Position numbers and translations under genes: made by a program. The notes beneath the pieces are model-generated. The model did not search any database and was not told the DNA's origin. It worked only from the letters and a program-made list of their open reading frames with translations. A stretch of DNA of 64,000 nucleotides from Arthrobacter sp. Soil764 (GTDB lineage Bacteria > Actinomycetota > Actinomycetes > Actinomycetales > Micrococcaceae), in assembly GCF_001428075.1 (NCBI RefSeq), contig NZ_LMSI01000005.1, forward strand, positions 1,304-65,303, written 5' to 3'. Shown here one piece after another: positions 18,860 through 28,839 of the stretch. Numbering within the stretch: the first letter of the stretch is position 1; every line of letters starts with the position of its first letter.

Positions 18860-20506
18860 CTACTCCGCCGCGTGCACGTCCTTGGCGTCCATGATCCGGT
18901 AGGCATACCCCTGCTCGGCCAGGAACCGTTGGCGCTTGGCGGCGAAGTCCTGGTCCAGGGTGTCCCGTGCCACCAGCGAGTAGAAGCGCGCCGCCCGGCC
19001 GTCCTTCTTGGGCCGCAGCAGCCGCCCCAGCCTTTGCGCCTCCTCCTGCCGGGAGCCAAAGGAGCCGGAGACCTGGATGGCCACCGAGGCCTCCGGCAGG
19101 TCAATGGAAAAGTTGGCCACCTTGGACACCACAAGGGTCTGCAGTTCCCCGGCGCGGAACGCGTCAAAGAGTTTCTGCCGTAGCTTGACGGAGGTATCGC
19201 CCTTGATCACCGGTGCCTGCAGGCGCTCGCCGAGGTCGTCCAGCTGGTCGATGTACTGGCCGATCACCAGCAGCTGCTCTCCGGCGTGCCGTGCCACCAG
19301 CTGTTCCACCACCTGCGTCTTGGATTCGGAGGTGGCACACAGCCGGTACTTGTCGGCGTCGTCGGCCATGGCGTAGGCAACGCGTTCGTCTTTCGGCAGG
19401 TCGACGCGGACCTCGACGCAGTCGGCCGGCGCGATGTAGCCCTGGGATTCGATGTCCTTCCAGGGCGCGTCATACCGCTTGGGCCCGATCAGGCTGAACA
19501 CCTCGCCCTCGCGCCCGTCCTCGCGCACCAGCGTTGCGGTCAGCCCAAGCCGGCGGCGGGCCTGCAGGTCTGCGGTCATCCTGAAGATCGGTGCCGGCAG
19601 CAGGTGGACTTCGTCGTAGATGATCAGTCCCCAGTCGTGCCCGTCCACCAGCTCCAGGTGGGGGTAGATGCCGCCGCGCTTGGTGGTCAGTACCTGGTAG
19701 GTGGCGATGGTTACCGGCCGGACTTCTTTGAGGGCCCCGGAGTATTCGCCCACTTCCTCCTCCGTGAGGGAGGTGCGCCGAAGCAGTTCGTCCTTCCACT
19801 GCCGGGCGGCGACGGTGTTGGTGACCAGGATCAGCGTGGTGGTGGACCCGGTGGCCATGGCGGCGGCCCCCACCAGCGTCTTGCCGGCGCCGCAGGGCAG
19901 CACCACTACGCCGCTGCCGCCCGCCCAGAAGTTTTCGCTGGCCAGGCGCTGGTAGGGGCGCAGTTCCCAGCCGTCCTCGTTGAGCGAGATCAGGTGCGGG
20001 GTGCCGTCCACGTAGCCGGCCAGGTCCTCTGCGGGCCAGCCGATCTTGAGCAGCAGCTGCTTGAGCTGCCCGCGCTGGGAGGCGTGCACCACCACCGTCT
20101 CGCCGTCGATCCTCGGGCCCAGCAGCGGCGCGATCTTCTTGGCCCGGATCACTTCCTCCAGGACCGGATAGTCGTCCGTCCGCATGACCAGTCCGTGGCG
20201 CGGGTCCTTTTCGAGGCGCAGCCGGCCGTACCGCGACATGGTTTCCTCCACGTCGATCAGCAGCGAATGCGGAACCGGAAAGCGCGAGTACTTCAGGAGC
20301 GCGTCCAGCACCTTTTCCGCATCCAATCCGGCGGCGCGTGCATTCCACAGTCCCAACGGGGTCAGCCGGTAGCTGTGCATGTGCTCGGGGGCCCGCTCCA
20401 GTTCCGCGAACGGTGCGATGGCGTGCCGGGCCTCAGTGGCCAGCTCGTGGTCCACCTCGAGGAGGATGGTTTTGTCGCTTTGGACGATCAGGGGTCCGTC
20501 GGTCAC
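18860..20506 (-). CDS. XPB/ERCC3-type DNA repair helicase
   Basis: A 548-residue superfamily 2 helicase of the bacterial XPB type. It has an N-terminal DNA damage recognition-like domain (LIVQSDKTILLEVDHELATEA), Q-motif region ELRPYQRLA, Walker A LPCGAGKT (residues 203-210), motif II DEVH (298-301), motif III GLTATLVREDGREGE and motif VI QRLGRLLRPKKDG with the preceding SGSFGSRQEEA. It unwinds DNA using ATP in the cytoplasm, with a presumed repair role. Its start is 13 bases from the end of the Helicase_C_3 gene upstream, the same gene pair as in mycobacteria, so the two proteins probably work together. Confidence 0.95.
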   Translation of the reverse strand: MTDGPLIVQSDKTILLEVDHELATEARHAIAPFAELERAPEHMHSYRLTPLGLWNARAAGLDAEKVLDALLKYSRFPVPHSLLIDVEETMSRYGRLRLEKDPRHGLVMRTDDYPVLEEVIRAKKIAPLLGPRIDGETVVVHASQRGQLKQLLLKIGWPAEDLAGYVDGTPHLISLNEDGWELRPYQRLASENFWAGGSGVVVLPCGAGKTLVGAAAMATGSTTTLILVTNTVAARQWKDELLRRTSLTEEEVGEYSGALKEVRPVTIATYQVLTTKRGGIYPHLELVDGHDWGLIIYDEVHLLPAPIFRMTADLQARRRLGLTATLVREDGREGEVFSLIGPKRYDAPWKDIESQGYIAPADCVEVRVDLPKDERVAYAMADDADKYRLCATSESKTQVVEQLVARHAGEQLLVIGQYIDQLDDLGERLQAPVIKGDTSVKLRQKLFDAFRAGELQTLVVSKVANFSIDLPEASVAIQVSGSFGSRQEEAQRLGRLLRPKKDGRAARFYSLVARDTLDQDFAAKRQRFLAEQGYAYRIMDAKDVHAAE

Positions 20507-20518
20507 GCGGGGGATCCT

Positions 20519-22987
20519 TTACTGGCGCAGTTCCTCTGCGGCCTCGATGTCGATGATGCGGTGGACGGACAGGACCCGTTCGGTGTCCTTGGCAGGATCG
20601 AACACGCGGACCCGGCCCCCGCTTACAGAGAGCGGAACAACAACTTCCAGGCTGGCATTCCCCAGGTTGTCCACCACGTTCATGTTGATGCGCTGCTTCA
20701 GCCGGATGGCCCGTTGCAGCGCTTCAAGCCCCAGCTGGGTTGCTGCCTCGCCGTCCGCACCGGAGTGGTGTCCGACGGCGGGGCCCGCCTGCCGCAGGAC
20801 GTCCAGCTGGGCTTCGACCTCCTCGGCCGGCGGCGCGATTCCCGGAGCGGTGTACACGGGACGGGGGCTTTCCTGTGCTGTGGCAGGCCGCCGCAGGTGC
20901 CCGGCGGGTTCGGCGCCGTCGACGGACGGGGACAGGCCCAGGTTGCGGAGTGCGGCGGCCAGTTCGCGCGGTGGTGCCGATGACGTCAAAACCGTGGGGG
21001 ACAGCCTGGCCAGGCCAAGCTGCGCCGCCTTGGGTCCCGCCAGCAACTCCCGGAGCGCTGCTTCGTCATCGCTCTGGATGAAGCTTGAGGCCTGGCCCAC
21101 CCGAAGGCTGCCGTGCCGGGAAGCGGTGTCCTCCACCAGGTACTCCAGCGGCTGGGGAACAGCGGTGGCGGAGTGTTCCCGCAGGAAGGCCAGCAGGCCG
21201 GCGGCGTCGTAGCCCTGGTCGAGTGCCCGTTTAATGGACGCCGCCGAAAACCGGTAGATGGTGGCGGGGCCCTGCCCCTCGGCGTCGGCCATGACCAGGA
21301 GTTGCTCTGTCAGGGCGGGAGCGAGGTAGCCGGGCGCAACAGCGGTGAGGTCGGCCTGCAGCAGCACGTGGTTCAGGGCGGCCGGCAGGTGCTCGCCCAG
21401 GATGGCCAGGGCGGCATCGGGATTGTCTTCGGCGAAAGCGCTCCCTAATTGGCTCAGGGCACCCGACCCCACCAGGCCCAGCAGTTCAGCCTCGGCGAGG
21501 ACCCCGCGGATGAGGGAACTGAACCGCCGGGCCATCCGCGGCTGTGACCATTCCGCACGCTCCAGGACCGCAGCGGCATCAAGGACGGGCACGGCACCGT
21601 CCGGCCCTTCGGCTTCCAGCGTGAGGTCGTGCAGGATCTCCAGGATGCGCTTGCGGACCACGGGCGCGTCCGGCCGTTGCGCCCCGGCGGACAATGCCGC
21701 GATGGTGGTTCCCGATGCGCCCCGGGACGGGCCCCCGGGTACCGTGTTCACGGGCTGGCCCACCATGGAAGGCACGCGCTCGCTGGCGAGCCATGCGTTC
21801 ACCAGCCACAGCCATTGTTCCTGCCGCGGCAGGAAGAGCCACTCCAGCTGCGGCGGCTGCACCCATGAGGACGAGTCGACGTCGAGGCGGATCAGCCCTG
21901 CCAGCCCGCACAGCTCCAGCAACCGGCCAGCCGCGTCCTGGTCGATGCGCAACTGGTCGGACAGGCGGCGCATCTCACGGACTCCCACCCCGCCGCTGCG
22001 CAGCGTGGCCAGCGGGGTTTCCTTCACGGCATGCAGCAGTTCGGAGACCAGCCGCAGGGTTTCCGAGATGGCGCTGAGTGCTGCGTTCCTGCGCAGTGCC
22101 GAGGTGGTTCTGCCCAACTCGGGAACCGGCGGTGAGAGGGTGAAATCGTTAATGATCGCGCCATCGCGCAGGGCCAGCCCCACGCTGTGCGGCAGTTCCA
22201 CGTGGGCGGCGTCCAGCGGAACCAGCAGCCCGCGCGCAAGGAGCCAGTCAACGGGCCCGACGTCGGCGCCTTCCGTGGTGACCGATGCCTTCCGTTGCGC
22301 CTGGGGGACGGCACCCATGGCCCAGTTGCGGAACTTGGCGAGCAGCGCCGTCGTCCGTTCCGGAGCCTTGGCGAGGATGTCCCGCAGTGCCTCGGGGGAG
22401 GAGGTCCAGTGCTGGAGCGCAAGGGCCGCCTCCATGGGCGTGGTGGCATCGTGGATGGCAAATCCGCTGCGGTGCAGCTCGGAGACCAGCTGGACCACCC
22501 GTTGGGCGAAGGCCGGCTGCAGGCGGACCAGTTCCGTGTAGCTGCGGCCCAACCCGGCGGGATAGATTCCCACCACGTCCTTGAGGGAGCCGACAGGGAG
22601 ATAGAAGTGTTGACCGTCAGCCGGGGGAGGGGTGCCGTGCGGGGGAACGGCAGGATGCGCCAGGGCAAGTTCCTGCAGGGTGCCCATGATTTGCTCGATG
22701 ACGGCCAGCGATGCACCCCGGATCAGCTGGTGGAGGCCCTCCGCCGAGGCGCTGTGGCCGGTATCTGTATTGGTGCACAGATGGAGGGTCTCAAGGACCT
22801 GCATCTGCGGCCGGTTGAGGCGCTCCAGGGCACGCTGCACGCTGACCCGCGAACTGGCCCGGGCCGCCAGTGCCGCGAAGTCAGGAACAGGCGGGGAAAT
22901 GAGGTCCGGCCGCGCGGCGAACAACGCGCGCAACGAGTCGTTGCTGCGCGCCTCCAGGTCCTTGCCGAGCGCACGAATGAGGGACAT
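20519..22987 (-). CDS. Helicase-associated (Helicase_C_3) protein paired with XPB
   Basis: An 822-residue protein of the actinobacterial Helicase_C_3 family, usually encoded directly before XPB. It lacks Walker motifs. The N-terminus (SLIRALGKDLEARSNDSLRALFAARPDL) and the winged-helix-like repeats (VQRALERLNRPQMQVLETLHLC) are typical. The C-terminus has a WYL-like strand block (GNASLEVVVPLSVSGGRVRVFDPAKDTERVL). The ATG at 22987 is chosen; upstream in-frame sequence is glycine-rich and non-homologous. TAACGT seven bases upstream suggests a leaderless promoter that overlaps the previous gene's stop. Likely an accessory or regulatory subunit of the helicase. Confidence 0.88.
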   Translation of the reverse strand: MSLIRALGKDLEARSNDSLRALFAARPDLISPPVPDFAALAARASSRVSVQRALERLNRPQMQVLETLHLCTNTDTGHSASAEGLHQLIRGASLAVIEQIMGTLQELALAHPAVPPHGTPPPADGQHFYLPVGSLKDVVGIYPAGLGRSYTELVRLQPAFAQRVVQLVSELHRSGFAIHDATTPMEAALALQHWTSSPEALRDILAKAPERTTALLAKFRNWAMGAVPQAQRKASVTTEGADVGPVDWLLARGLLVPLDAAHVELPHSVGLALRDGAIINDFTLSPPVPELGRTTSALRRNAALSAISETLRLVSELLHAVKETPLATLRSGGVGVREMRRLSDQLRIDQDAAGRLLELCGLAGLIRLDVDSSSWVQPPQLEWLFLPRQEQWLWLVNAWLASERVPSMVGQPVNTVPGGPSRGASGTTIAALSAGAQRPDAPVVRKRILEILHDLTLEAEGPDGAVPVLDAAAVLERAEWSQPRMARRFSSLIRGVLAEAELLGLVGSGALSQLGSAFAEDNPDAALAILGEHLPAALNHVLLQADLTAVAPGYLAPALTEQLLVMADAEGQGPATIYRFSAASIKRALDQGYDAAGLLAFLREHSATAVPQPLEYLVEDTASRHGSLRVGQASSFIQSDDEAALRELLAGPKAAQLGLARLSPTVLTSSAPPRELAAALRNLGLSPSVDGAEPAGHLRRPATAQESPRPVYTAPGIAPPAEEVEAQLDVLRQAGPAVGHHSGADGEAATQLGLEALQRAIRLKQRINMNVVDNLGNASLEVVVPLSVSGGRVRVFDPAKDTERVLSVHRIIDIEAAEELRQ

Positions 22988-22997
22988 CAGTTCAACG

Positions 22998-23231
22998 TTA
23001 CCGCGGCTCCCGCTTCCCCGCCCGCCGCCGGGCGGCAACGCCGTCCAGGACCAGCAGGAGCATCAGGATGAAGGCCACCGGCAGGCCATAGAGGGCCGAG
23101 TAGGTGACCCATGCGGGGGCAACGGAGTCCGCGAAGGCCAGGGCCATGACTGTTCCCACAGCGACGAGGGAAAGTACGGCAATAACTGCGGCGAGGACCA
23201 TCAACGGCCGCCGGTAACGCGATGGAGTCAT
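22998..23231 (-). CDS. Small two-helix membrane protein
   Basis: A 77-residue hypothetical protein with two membrane helices (about residues 9-32, LMVLAAVIAVLSLVAVGTVMAL, and 42-65, SALYGLPVAFILMLLLVL) and a basic tail (RRRAGKREPR). The ATG at 23231 has TACCGT seven bases upstream, a leaderless promoter pattern; longer in-frame readings upstream run through the intergenic region. It ends eleven bases before the Helicase_C_3 start. I recognise no function. Confidence 0.75.
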   Translation of the reverse strand: MTPSRYRRPLMVLAAVIAVLSLVAVGTVMALAFADSVAPAWVTYSALYGLPVAFILMLLLVLDGVAARRRAGKREPR

Positions 23232-23456
23232 GGACGTAACGGTACAGCGGCCGGACTGCCGCCCGTGAAAGCCGGGGAGCTTGCGCCTGGGGCGGAACGG
23301 TGCGGCCGGAAGCATGATTAGGGCATGCGGCAGGATAACCTTGAAGGATACAGACCAACACGGTTTGCGCTGGCCATACCCTGAACCCGCACAACAATGC
23401 GGACGCGGTGGCAGCGGGCCGTGTCTCATGACAGCAGAACGAAGAAGGTTGATTAC

Positions 23457-23840
23457 GTGCCTACCGGCAAGGTCAAGTGGTATGACAAGGACAAGGGCTT
23501 TGGCTTCCTCGCGGGCGAAGACGGCCAGGAGGTCTTCCTGCCCAAGTCGTCACTGCCTGATGGAGTGACGGAACTGAAAGCGGGCACCCGGGTGGAATTC
23601 GGGGTGGCGGACGGCCGCAAGGGCGCCCAGGCCCTGGGCCTGCGGGTGCTGGATAAGACACCGTCGATCGCCAAGGCCAAGCGCCCCAGCGCGAAGGACC
23701 TCGCCCCGCTGGTGCAGGACCTGGTGACCGTCCTGGACAACCTGTCCGGAACCCTGTCCAAGGGAAAGTACCCGGACGGCAACAAGGGCAAGGCCATTGC
23801 TGCCGCCCTGCGCAAGGTCGCCGACGAGCTGGACGTTTAG
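23457..23840 (+). CDS. Cold-shock-domain protein with helical C-terminal extension
   Basis: A 127-residue protein. Residues 1-65 are a cold-shock domain with RNP1 KWYDKDKGFGFL and an RNP2-like EVFLPKSSLPDG in which the usual FVH is changed to FLP. The extension (~70-127) is a lysine-rich helical region: KRPSAKDLAPLVQDLVTVLDN, then GNKGKAIAAALRKVADELDV. The GTG at 23457 follows GAAGAAGG. It is a nucleic-acid-binding protein, six bases before the DUF3027 gene and surely co-transcribed with it. It differs from the 68-residue Csp at 8051 by the tail and RNP2 changes. Confidence 0.9.
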   Translation: MPTGKVKWYDKDKGFGFLAGEDGQEVFLPKSSLPDGVTELKAGTRVEFGVADGRKGAQALGLRVLDKTPSIAKAKRPSAKDLAPLVQDLVTVLDNLSGTLSKGKYPDGNKGKAIAAALRKVADELDV

Positions 23841-23846
23841 GCGCCC

Positions 23847-24398
23847 ATGGACCCCCAATCTGAACAGCCGGGCACGCCAGTGCAGGAGCAGGCTGCCAAG
23901 ACTCCGCCCAAGCGCAAGGCAGGCGTGCCCGTGTGGCGTACGGGCAAGCCCGACGCTTTCCTGGCCGCGGCGGTGGACACTGCCCGGACAGCAGTGGAAG
24001 GCATCACCCCGGCCGGCACCATCGGGGCGCACCTGGCAGCCAAAAGCGAGGGCGACCGGCTGGTCACGCACCTGTTCGAGTCGCGGCTGCCCGGCTATAT
24101 GGGCTGGCAGTGGTACGCGGTGCTGACCCGCAACTCGCGCTCCAAGGCGGTCACGGTCAACGAGTTGGGCCTGCTGCCGTCCGAGGAATCCATCCTGGCC
24201 CCGGAGTGGGTGCCGTGGGCCGAACGCGTCCGTCCCGAGGACGAGCAGCAGCAGGAGCCCGAACAGCAGGAGCCAGGGCAAGGGACTCCGGAAGAGCTGC
24301 CGGCAGGGCAGGGGGAACCCGGCGGCCAAGAGCCTGACGACGACGGCGGCGAGCCTGGGGACGTCGCGGAGCCTGGCGACGAGGCAAAGACTTCCTGA
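23847..24398 (+). CDS. DUF3027 domain-containing protein
   Basis: A 183-residue actinobacterial protein. The conserved core spans residues ~20-130 with GKPDAFLAAAVDTARTAVEGI, HLFESRLPGYMGWQWYAVLTRNSR and LLPSEESILAPEWVPWAERVRPED. The last ~55 residues are acidic, Glu/Gln/Pro/Gly-rich and probably disordered. No membrane segment is seen. It is typically encoded beside a cold-shock-domain protein, as here. Function unknown. Confidence 0.87.
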   Translation: MDPQSEQPGTPVQEQAAKTPPKRKAGVPVWRTGKPDAFLAAAVDTARTAVEGITPAGTIGAHLAAKSEGDRLVTHLFESRLPGYMGWQWYAVLTRNSRSKAVTVNELGLLPSEESILAPEWVPWAERVRPEDEQQQEPEQQEPGQGTPEELPAGQGEPGGQEPDDDGGEPGDVAEPGDEAKTS

Positions 24399-24409
24399 CC
24401 ACAAACAAA

Positions 24410-24441
24410 CGGCGCCGCCCGGGAAAACCCGGGCGGCGCCG
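24410..24441. terminator. Strong bidirectional hairpin between DUF3027 and serC
   Basis: CGGCGCCGCCCGGG, AAAA loop and its perfect complement, between convergent genes. No long T-run on either side, but the 14-bp GC stem should stop transcription from both. Confidence 0.85.
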
Positions 24442-24458
24442 TCGTGCATTAACCTTGT

Positions 24459-25775
<1,317 letters not shown>

Positions 25776-25882
25776 CTATTCGGACAAAGTCAAAATAGGC
25801 TAAGCTTTCCCCCGGACTACTTCGCGGGAAGAGGCGATACGGTGGGACAACGCAAGGTACTGCGCTCGAGGAGCTGAGCTGG

Positions 25883-26578
25883 ATGACGGATCTGATCGAC
25901 ACTACGGAGATGTACCTCAGGACCATTCTGGAGCTTGAGGAAGAAAACATCGTCGCCCTCAGGGCCCGTATCGCCGAACGTCTGCGCCACTCCGGGCCCA
26001 CCGTCTCCCAGACCATCGGCCGCATGGAGCGGGACGGACTTGTCGTCGTCTCCGGTGACCGCCACCTGGAACTCACGGATACGGGCCGCAAGCGCGCCAC
26101 AGAGGTCATGCGCAAGCACCGGCTGGCCGAACGCCTTCTGGCAGATGTCATCGGCCTGGACTGGGCCTACGTCCATGACGAAGCCTGCCGCTGGGAACAC
26201 GTCATGAGCGAGCGGGTGGAGCGGCGCATCTACGAGATGCTGGGCCACCCCACCGAATCGCCCTACGGCAACCCCATTCCCGGCCTCGCAGCGCTGGGAG
26301 GCCAGGCGGGCCGCGGCTTTGCCGATGGAGCCATCAGCCTGGTGGAAGCAATGAAGAACTACGCGCCCGCCTCGGGCGTGACCATCAGCCGTTTGGCGGA
26401 GCCCATCCAGGTGGAACCGGAACTGCTGGCCCAGCTGGACGAAGGCGGAATCCGGCCTGGTGCTGCGGTGACGCTGGAACGCGTGGGCGAGTACATTTCC
26501 GTTCGGGTCGCGGGAATTGAAGGGGCGCTGGAACTGCCGCCCGAGGTTGCTGCGCACGTCTTCGTTGCCCTGAACTAG
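25883..26578 (+). CDS. ideR: Iron-dependent transcriptional repressor (DtxR/IdeR family)
   Basis: A 231-residue metalloregulator. The N-terminal winged helix is in EMYLRTILELEEENIVALRARIAERL and HSGPTVSQTIGRMERDGLV (helix-turn-helix ~27-55). The dimerisation/metal domain has HRLAERLLADVIGLDWAYVHDEACRWEHVMSERVERR, split by the Cys and His/Glu ligands (Cys and Glu within DEACRWEH, His79 region). The SH3-like domain is C-terminal (VTLERVGEYISVRVAG). With Fe2+ it represses siderophore and iron genes; the box before 5923 is a plausible target. The ATG follows GAGGAG. The upstream TAGGCTAAGC only weakly resembles an iron box. Confidence 0.93.
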   Translation: MTDLIDTTEMYLRTILELEEENIVALRARIAERLRHSGPTVSQTIGRMERDGLVVVSGDRHLELTDTGRKRATEVMRKHRLAERLLADVIGLDWAYVHDEACRWEHVMSERVERRIYEMLGHPTESPYGNPIPGLAALGGQAGRGFADGAISLVEAMKNYAPASGVTISRLAEPIQVEPELLAQLDEGGIRPGAAVTLERVGEYISVRVAGIEGALELPPEVAAHVFVALN

Positions 26579-26625
26579 GACTGATCCGGCACCTTCCATA
26601 CCCCAGGCAGGGGTTTCCACGCAAA

Positions 26626-26665
26626 GGTAACGGAATTGTTACCTAGGGACTTAAGCCCCTATAGT
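26626..26665 (+). promoter_or_regulatory. Promoter of the M23 gene with GGTAAC-N6-GTTACC inverted repeat
   Basis: A perfect inverted repeat GGTAAC-N6-GTTACC (26626-26643) overlaps a plausible -35 (TTGTTA, 26636-26641). After an 18-base spacer comes -10 TATAGT (26660-26665). A regulator bound here would sit on the -35. Another GTTACC occurs at about 26690. Confidence 0.55.
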
Positions 26666-26689
26666 GGAACCAAGCGTTGATACATAAGC

Positions 26690-26935
26690 GTTACCTGACC
26701 CGGAGCCGAGCTCTGCCAGCGGGCCAGGTGAACGAGTTCGTTACTGGCAGAGGCGGGGGAACCACAAGCGGCAGCGGGGGACTGCCTTGGGGTGAAGTCC
26801 GTCAGCAGCAAGCCTCTCCAGTGAAGGATTCTTCCGGGAATACCCCTGTGCAGAAGCTTGCCTACGACGGGCCGGGTCTTTGAACTCTCTGACCCGAATC
26901 CGACAGCTAACTCCGCAGGCTTCTTCCAGAGAGGA
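26690..26935 (+). ncRNA. ydaO-yuaA (cyclic di-AMP) riboswitch, copy 1
   Basis: The leader has the conserved blocks of the actinobacterial ydaO-type aptamer: GGCGGGGGAACCA near 26752, TTGGGGTGAAGTCC near 26785, and the 3' block CCGAATCCGACAGCTAACTCCGCAGGC (read in two parts around 26896-26922). A stem-forming CTCTGCCAG pairs with CTGGCAGAG (about 26710 and 26745). It precedes a secreted M23 peptidase, the known gene context for this riboswitch in actinobacteria. High c-di-AMP normally lowers downstream expression. Boundaries are approximate. Confidence 0.9.
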
Positions 26936-26942
26936 ACCCTTC

Positions 26943-27770
26943 TTGACCATGCAGACCCAACGGGGCCGCCGACGCGCGGCCGGCCCCCCTTCGGCACCCC
27001 GGGTTGCCGAAGTCGTCGCAGCGGAGCGCCCCCGCGACCTGCATCGCGATGCGCGCCGCCGCCGGGGTCCCTTCCGGCAGATGACGGAGTTTGCCGCCGC
27101 CAGCGGCATCGGCCAAAAAGCCGGCATGGCCCTTGCCGCCACAGGCCTGGTGCTGACGGTCACAGTGCCCGCCACGAGTCCCGTCATGGCAACGGACTCC
27201 GCCGGCAATGCCCCCATGGCTGCCTCGGCTGTCAGCCCGCAGCCGCAGATTTCCGCTGATGTTGGAGCCCAGGTTGACTTCAGCCGCTCCGCCGTGGTCA
27301 CGCAGGCGGACCCGGATGGAAAGCTGAAGCAGCTGCTGAGCGCACAGTCCGCCGGCTCCGTCACCCGTGCCGCTTCGGCCGGCACCCTGGCCGCACCCCT
27401 GTCGTCCCTCGCCACCGCTTCCCCTTTCGGTTACCGGGTCAGCCCCATCACCGGAGGCTCCGGAGACTTCCACAGGGGCCAGGACTTCGTGGCGCAGTGC
27501 GGCACCTCGGTCCTGGCGGCCGCAACAGGAACCGTCACCTTCGCGGGCTGGCACCAGTTCGGTGGCGGAAACCGGGTGGTCATCGACCACGGCAACGGGC
27601 TGGAAACCACCTACAACCACCTCTCGTCCTTCAACGTCAAGGTGGGCCAGACCGTCTCCCGCGGTGAGGTCGTGGCACTGAGCGGCACCACCGGAGCGTC
27701 CACCGGATGCCACCTGCACTTCGAGGTCCAGGTCAATGGCGAAGTGGTCGATCCGATGGGCTGGCTGTAA
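26943..27770 (+). CDS. Secreted M23-family metallopeptidase (peptidoglycan endopeptidase)
   Basis: About 275 residues. A long arginine-rich N-terminus precedes a signal-type hydrophobic segment (about 58-82, AGMALAATGLVLTVTVPATSP). After a spacer region, the C-terminal peptidase_M23 domain has zinc ligands in FHRGQDF (His175, Asp179, counted from ATG 26949) and CHLHFEV (His255, His257), with VVIDHGNGLETTYNHLSS. It should cut peptidoglycan peptides outside the cell. GAGAGGAA is spaced best for TTG 26943; ATG 26949 is two codons later. Longer readings from 26880 translate the riboswitch and are wrong. It is controlled by the riboswitch just upstream. Confidence 0.9.
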   Translation: MTMQTQRGRRRAAGPPSAPRVAEVVAAERPRDLHRDARRRRGPFRQMTEFAAASGIGQKAGMALAATGLVLTVTVPATSPVMATDSAGNAPMAASAVSPQPQISADVGAQVDFSRSAVVTQADPDGKLKQLLSAQSAGSVTRAASAGTLAAPLSSLATASPFGYRVSPITGGSGDFHRGQDFVAQCGTSVLAAATGTVTFAGWHQFGGGNRVVIDHGNGLETTYNHLSSFNVKVGQTVSRGEVVALSGTTGASTGCHLHFEVQVNGEVVDPMGWL

Positions 27771-27820
27771 CCGAATGATTGCTCACTCTCAGATCGCCGT
27801 GACCCGCCGTGACCTGAATG

Positions 27821-27880
27821 TGACATTGAAGCAAAACTGCTGTACCGTCTAACTCGCGTCAACTTTTCCGAAGTTGACGC
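27821..27880 (+). promoter_or_regulatory. Second peptidase promoter with perfect 10-bp hairpin
   Basis: TGACAT (27821-27826), 16-base spacer and TACCGT (27843-27848) form a plausible promoter. Directly after it is a perfect stem GCGTCAACTT-TTCCG-AAGTTGACGC (27856-27880) followed by TCTT, which may be the upstream gene's terminator or the first stem of the leader RNA. Confidence 0.45.
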
Positions 27881-28068
27881 TCTTGAGTGGATTGCCTAAC
27901 TCTGCCACCGCTCAAGGTCCGTTCGCATTTCATCGTCTGGCAGGGGCGGGGGAACCAATTTTGGCCTTCATTTCCGGAAGGCCTTGGGGTTAAGTCACAA
28001 AGCTTCCCAGGAAGCAGCGTGGCCGGGTGACTCCCATCCGAATCCGACAGCTCACCTCGCAGGCATTG
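27881..28068 (+). ncRNA. ydaO-yuaA (cyclic di-AMP) riboswitch, copy 2
   Basis: The same aptamer blocks as copy 1: GGCGGGGGAACCAA near 27947, CTTGGGGTTAAGTC near 27983, and CCATCCGAATCCGACAGCTC followed by ACCTCGCAGGC near 28035-28065. An opening stem pairs CTTGAGTGG with CCGCTCAAG (about 27882 and 27909). It precedes an NlpC/P60 gene whose GTG follows the 3' block by about 20 bases. Boundaries are approximate. Confidence 0.9.
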
Positions 28069-28083
28069 GGAGAGGCTACCTTC

Positions 28084-28836
28084 GTGTCTTCACGCCATCA
28101 TTCTGCGCGCCACCGTGCGCAAACGGTTCGCACCAACCCCCTGGACGCCGTGTCCAAGGCTGTCAGTGCAAATGCCGGGACCGTAGGCCGCCAGGCTGCC
28201 GTTGTGGCAGCCGCTTCGGGCCTCATCCTGAGCATGGGCCTGCCCGCCACGGCAGCTGACACCACTGCCGGTGTCTCTGCCTCCACCGAGTCCGGTTCGG
28301 CCCAGACGGCACTCGCCGTCACGGCTGCCCCCACGGCCACGGTGTCCTTCGAGCGTCCGGTCGTCAAGACCACCGCCGCTCCCAAGGTTGAAGCGGTACG
28401 TACCCAGTCCACGGCAGCAGCGAACCGCGCCGCCAACACCGCCACTGCGGGCCAGGAGGCTTCCCCGGCCGCCAAGGCGGAAGAGTCTGTATCCACTGCG
28501 GCAACCTCGGGCATTGCCGCCATCGCCTACACCGGCATCGGCCACTCCTACGTATGGGGCGGCACCAGCCCCGTCACAGGCTGGGACTGCTCCGGTTTCG
28601 TGCAGTGGGTTTACGCCCAGGCCGGAATCAGCATCCCCCGCACCAACGCGTGGAACATCATGACCCCCACCTCGGCACCGCAGCCGGGTGACCTGGTTGT
28701 CCAGAACGGTGGCGCGCACGTCGGCATCTACGTCGGCAACGGCATGATGATCAGCGCACTCAACCCCTCGCAGGGCACGCTGCTCCACTCGCCGGCAGCC
28801 ACCGGTTCCTCCACGTACTACCACTACAGCAAATAG
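28084..28836 (+). CDS. Secreted NlpC/P60 endopeptidase under riboswitch control
   Basis: A 250-residue protein from the GTG at 28084. It has an extended N-terminus (HHSARHRAQTVRTNPLDAVSKAV), a hydrophobic export segment (about 36-58, RQAAVVAAASGLILSMGLPA) and an Ala/Thr-rich spacer. The C-terminal NlpC/P60 domain has SYVWGGTSPVTGWDCSGFVQW with catalytic Cys169, and GAHVGIYVGNG with His212. It should cleave D-gamma-glutamyl-diaminopimelate-type bonds in peptidoglycan. In-frame sequence upstream (MTPIRIRQLT) is translated riboswitch and not protein. The N-terminal ~60 residues are clearly related to those of the next gene. Confidence 0.92.
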   Translation: MSSRHHSARHRAQTVRTNPLDAVSKAVSANAGTVGRQAAVVAAASGLILSMGLPATAADTTAGVSASTESGSAQTALAVTAAPTATVSFERPVVKTTAAPKVEAVRTQSTAAANRAANTATAGQEASPAAKAEESVSTAATSGIAAIAYTGIGHSYVWGGTSPVTGWDCSGFVQWVYAQAGISIPRTNAWNIMTPTSAPQPGDLVVQNGGAHVGIYVGNGMMISALNPSQGTLLHSPAATGSSTYYHYSK

Positions 28837-28839
28837 TTC

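Noticed and set aside
19286..20983. Plus-strand frame of 565 codons opposite the XPB helicase
   Set aside because: The helicase motifs on the other strand are complete; this frame is compositional.
25790..25815. Iron box before ideR (TAGGCTAAGC)
   Set aside because: Only half of the consensus is present, and no palindrome can be completed, so autoregulation is not supported.
26880..26942. In-frame extension of the M23 gene (NSLTRIRQLTPQAS)
   Set aside because: This is the translated 3' block of the riboswitch; the same artefact (TPIRIRQLTSQA) occurs before the NlpC/P60 gene at 28027.
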